Under the pieces are notes generated by a model. That model was not told the origin of the DNA. It made no database searches and worked only from the letters and a program-made list of their open reading frames with translations. The translations under genes were made by a program, and so were the position numbers. DNA of 64,000 bases from Penium margaritaceum. Taxonomy: Eukaryota > Streptophyta > Zygnematophyceae > Desmidiales > Peniaceae. The DNA lies in NCBI GenBank assembly GCA_023375785.1, contig SZWC01000540.1, positions 140,403 to 204,402 on the forward strand. The letters are read 5' to 3'. Positions 60,201 through 64,000 of the stretch are shown one piece after another (the first letter of the stretch is position 1; every line of letters begins with the position of its first letter).

Positions 60201-63200
60201 CGCGGCTAGGGCGCGTCTAGGGCGCGATTTGGGCGCAACTAGGACGCAACTAGGGCGCAACTTGGGCGCAACCAGGGCGCAACTAGGGCGCAGTTATGGT
60301 GCAACTTGGGGCAACTCGGGCGCAACAAGGGCGCAACCTGGTTGCACTAGGGCACAACTAGGGCGCAACTAGGGCGCAAATAGGACGCAACTAGGGTGCA
60401 ACTAGTGCGCAACTAGGGCGCAACAAGGGCGTGACTAGGGCGCGACTAGGACGCAACTTGGGCGCAACTAGGGCACAACTAGGGCGCAAGTAGAACGCAA
60501 CTAGGGCGGAATTAGGGCGCAACTGGTGGCAACTAGGGCGCAACTAAGGCGCAACTAGGACGCAACTAGGACGCAACTAGGGCACAACTATGGCGCAACT
60601 AGGGCGCAACTAGGGTGCAACTAGGGCGCAACTAGGGCGCGACTAGGGCGCGACTAGGACGCAACTTGGGCGCAACTAGGGCACAACTAGGGCGCAAGTA
60701 GGGCGCAACTAGGGCGCAAGTAGGACGCAACTAGGGCGCAACTTGAGATTGGGACTGGGATTCTAGGGCGCAACTAAGGCGCAACTAGGACGCAACTAGG
60801 ACGCAACTAGGGCACAACTATGGCGCAACTAGGGCGCAACTAGGGTGCAACTAAGGCGCAACTAGGGCGCAAATAGGGCACAAGTACGATGCAACTAGGG
60901 TGCAAGTAGGCTACAACTAGGGCGTAGTTAGTGCCCAACTGATGCGCAACTAGGGCGCAGCTAGGGCACAACTAAGACGCAACTAGGGTGCAAGTAGGGC
61001 GCAACTAGGGCGCAAGTAGGTCGAAACTAGGGGGCAACTAGGGTACCACTAAGGCGCAACAAGGGCGCAACTAGGGCGCAACTAGGGCGCAACTAGGGTG
61101 CAACTAGGGCGCAACTAGTGCACAACTAGGGCGCAACTAGGGCGCAACTAGGACACAACGAGGGTGCAACTAGGGCGCAACTAGGGCGCAACTAGGGCGC
61201 AACTAGGGCGCAACCAGGGCGCAACCAGGGTGCAACTATGACACAACTAGGGCACAACTAGGGTGCAACTAGGGCGCAAGTAGGGTGCAACTAGTGTGCA
61301 AGTGGGGCGCATGTAAGGTGCAACTAAGGCGCAACTAGCACGCAAGTAGGGCACAAGTAGGACGCAACTAGGGCGGAACTAGGGCATAACCAGGGCGTAG
61401 CTAGTGCCCAAAAAGGCTCAACTAGGGCGCTAGAAGGTTGCCAGTAGGGCGCAAGTAGGGTGCAATAAGGGCGCATATAGGGTGTAACTAGAGCGCAACT
61501 AGGGCACAACTAGGGCACAACTAGGGCATGACTAGGGCACGACTAGGGCGCGACAAGGACGCAACTAGGGCGCAACTAGGGTGCAACTAGGGTGCAACTA
61601 GGGTGCAACTAGGGCGCAACTATGGTGCAACCAGGACGCAACTAGGGTGCAACTAGGGCGCAACTAGGGGGAAACTAGGACGCAACTACGGCGCAACAAG
61701 GGTGCAACTAGGGCACGAGTAGGGTGCAAGTAGGGCGCAACTACGGCACAAGTTGGGCACAACTAGGGCGTAACAAGGGCGCAACTAGGACGCAACTTGA
61801 GCGCAACGAGGACGCAACGAGAACACAACGAGGGCGCAACGAGGTGCAACAAGGGCGCAACAAGGGCGCAACTAGGGCGCAACTAGGGCGTAACTAGGGC
61901 GCAACTAGGGTGCAACTAGGGCGCAACTTGAGCACACCAGGGTTCAACTAGGGCGCAACTAAGGCGCAACCAAGGCGCAACTAAGGCGCAACAAAGGCAC
62001 AACTAGGGCGCAAGTAGGGCACAAGTAGGACGCAGATAGGGCGCAACTAGGGTGCAACTAGGGCGTAGCTAGTGCCCAACTGAGGCGCAACTAGGGCGAG
62101 AGAAGGGCACAAGTAGGGCGCAACTAGGGCGCAACTAGGGCGCAACTAGGGCGCAACTAGGGCGCAACTAGGGCGTAACTAGGGTGCAAGTAGGGCGCAA
62201 CTACGGCGCAACTAGGGCACATCTAGGGCGCAACTATGGCGCAACTAGGACGCAACTAGGGTGCAACTACGATGCAACTAGGGCACAACTAGAGCGCAAA
62301 TAGGGCGCAACTAGGGTGCAACTAGGGTGCAACTAGGGCGCAACTAAGGCGCAACTAGGGCGCGACTAGGGCGCAACTAGGGCGCGACTAGGGCGCGACT
62401 AGGGCGCGACTTGGGCGCAACTAGGGCGCAACTAGGTCGTAACTAGGGTGCAACTAAGGCGCAACTAGGACGTAGTTAGGACGCAACTGGGGGCAACTAG
62501 AGCGTAGCTAGTGCCTAATGGAGGCGCAACTAGGGCGCAAGTAGGGCGCCAGTAGGGTGCAAGTTTGGTGTAATAAGGGCGCAAGAAGGGTGCAACTAGG
62601 GTGCAACTACGGAGCAACTACAACGCACATAGGGCACACGTAGGGTGCAACTAGGGCGCATTTGTGGCGCAACTGGGACGCAAGTAGGGCGCAAGTAGGG
62701 TACAAGGAGGGTGCAACTAGGGCGCAACTAGGGCACAACTAGGGCGCAACTAAGGTGCAACTAGGGTGCAACTAGTGTGCAAGTTGGGCGCAACTAGGGC
62801 GCAACTAAGGCACAACTAGGGCACAAGTAGGGCGGAACTAGAGCGCAACTAGGGCGCAACTAGGGTGCAACTAGGGCGCAACTAGGGCGCAAGTAGGGTG
62901 CAACTAGGGTGCAACTAGTGCGCGAGTTGGGCGCAACTAAGGTTCTACTAAGGCGCAACGAGCGTGCAAGTAGGGCACAAGTAGGACGTAACTAGCGGGC
63001 AATTAGGGCACAACTAGGGCGTAGCTAGTGCCCGACTAAGGCACAACCAGGGCACAAGTAAGGTGCCAGTAGGGGGCAAGTAGGGTGCATAAGGGCGCAC
63101 ATAGGGTGCAACTAGGGCGCAACTAGGGCGCCATTGGGGTGCAACTAGGGCGCAACTAGGGCGCAACTAGGGCGCAACCAGGGTGCAACTTGGGCGCAAC

Positions 63201-63553
63201 TAGGGTGCAACTAGGGTGCAACTAGGGCGCAACTAGGGCGCAAACAGGGCGCAACTACGGCGCAAGTAGTGTCCATGTAAGATGTAACTTTGGCGCAACT
63301 AGGGAACAACTAGGGCGTAGCTAGTGTCCACCTAAGGCGCAACTAGGGCGCAAGTAGGGCGCCAGTAGGGCGTAAGTATGGTGCAATAAGGGCTGAAGAA
63401 GGGCGCAACTAGGGTGCAACTAGGACCTAACTAGGATGCGACTAGGGCGCAAGGAGGGCGCAACTAGGGCACAAATAGGGCGCAAGTAGGGCGCAAGTAG
63501 GGTACAACTAGGGCACAACTAAGGTGCAACTTGGGCGCAGCTAGAGCGCAACT
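51213..63553. repeat. Satellite C: 11-bp tandem array, consensus GGGCGCAACTA
   Basis: 12.3 kb of 11-bp units with variants such as GGGTGCAACTA, GGGCGCAAGTA and GGGCGCGACTA. A distinctive block, GCGTAGCTAGTGCCCAACTG, marks longer blocks more than 20 times. Two independent markers about 190 bp apart give the same series of spacings, near 2,135, 1,753, 2,356 and 1,841 bp, so there is a true higher-order repeat with two-step period about 3.9-4.2 kb. No gene is present; minus-strand open frames with 11-residue periodicity are artefacts of the unit. Confidence 0.95.
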
Positions 63554-64000
63554 ACAGCACTGTTGGCCTGAGGGTGAGTGTGCACCCTGGAGGGTCCCTA
63601 GCAGTGGCTGGTTCACACCACCAACTGTTTTTGGAGAGACTGAAACTATGGAGGCAACTGGTCCCAAGGATGGCAAAAAACTGGTCAGAGTGTGAGGCAA
63701 TAGTTTTAGCCACAATTGGATGGGAATTACCACTTGATCAAGGCTCACAAGTAGTGACATTTCATAGCCACTGATCTAAGCTTTCCAGAACACCAAAGCA
63801 TGCCAGATTTGGAGCTTCCTAGCAGATTCTATGGCTTCTAGAGTGCTCCTTGATAGGCTGTCCTTTTCCCACATAGGAAGGCATCCCTTCCCTCCTCTAT
63901 AAGCTTCTGCCCCTTCCTAGATTCCTCAGCTTGCTTCTAGTAGGAGGGAAGGTGTCCAGAAGACCAAGACACCTCTAGATGCCTTGTAGGACAAGTCACC
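63554..64000. other. Non-repetitive right flank of unknown nature
   Basis: Composition changes abruptly at 63553/63554. There is a short plus-strand open frame (63574-63774, 66 codons) and a minus-strand one that begins at 63760 and runs into the satellite; neither resembles a family I know. A TATA-like TCTATAAGC lies at 63897-63905 in a C/T-rich context, which could be a promoter or part of an LTR, but nothing else supports either. No function is claimed. Confidence 0.4.

Noticed and set aside
51213-63553. CRISPR-like array
   Set aside because: The units are contiguous 11-bp tandem repeats without unique spacers, in a eukaryotic repeat context.
63574-63774. 66-codon open frame in the right flank as a gene
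   Set aside because: Too short, no recognisable family and no supporting context; the length is compatible with chance.

Overview
The window is repeat DNA from a large eukaryotic genome. It contains no convincing host gene, no structural RNA gene, no CRISPR and no prokaryotic signal. LTR retrotransposons, one with an initiator-methionine-type primer site, fit the green-plant lineage (streptophyte alga or land plant) best. That placement is an inference; the sequence does not prove the species.

Layout. 1-1704: internal part of an LTR element on the minus strand that runs off the left edge. 1705-2300: its 5' LTR. 2326-27643: satellite A (10-bp monomer), interrupted at 10255-25816 by LTR element 1. 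27644-51212: satellite B (20-bp monomer), interrupted at 34398-49924 by LTR element 2. 51213-63553: satellite C (11-bp monomer). 63554-64000: non-repetitive sequence of unknown nature. The three satellites are unrelated and abut directly. Each also carries a longer-range repeat: about 0.7 kb in A, 2.14 kb in B, and alternating 1.75-2.36 kb blocks pairing to about 4.1-4.2 kb in C.

Elements 1 and 2 are two decayed copies of one unusual Ty3/Gypsy-like family, both on the plus strand and each about 15.3 kb after removing an assembly duplication. LTRs are 1.37-1.40 kb. Element 1 has a perfect 5-bp target duplication (ACGTA); element 2 has a 4/5 match (TCCGT/CCCGT). Comparing the copies gives a two-ORF plan. 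ORF1 (about 2,100 codons) encodes gag with a CCHC knuckle, a retropepsin, reverse transcriptase and RNase H, then a second diverged copy of the retropepsin with its upstream domain. ORF2 (about 2,000 codons) encodes a Thr/Pro/Ala-rich segment, a helical domain I do not recognise, an Ala/Glu/Lys-rich coiled coil, the integrase and six tandem PHD-type zinc fingers. Splitting integrase from RT into a second ORF, doubling the protease and fusing a PHD array to integrase are the most novel things here. The fingers could steer integration to particular chromatin, as chromodomains are thought to do in chromoviruses; both copies sit inside satellite arrays, but two insertions prove nothing.

Both copies are dead. 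They carry many stops and frameshifts, mostly of C-to-T or G-to-A type, and element 2 has lost catalytic residues in RT and integrase. Two single-N gaps (20142 and 48285) are each flanked by identical copies of 216 and 240 bp. They look like unmerged contig overlaps and artificially lengthen both elements.
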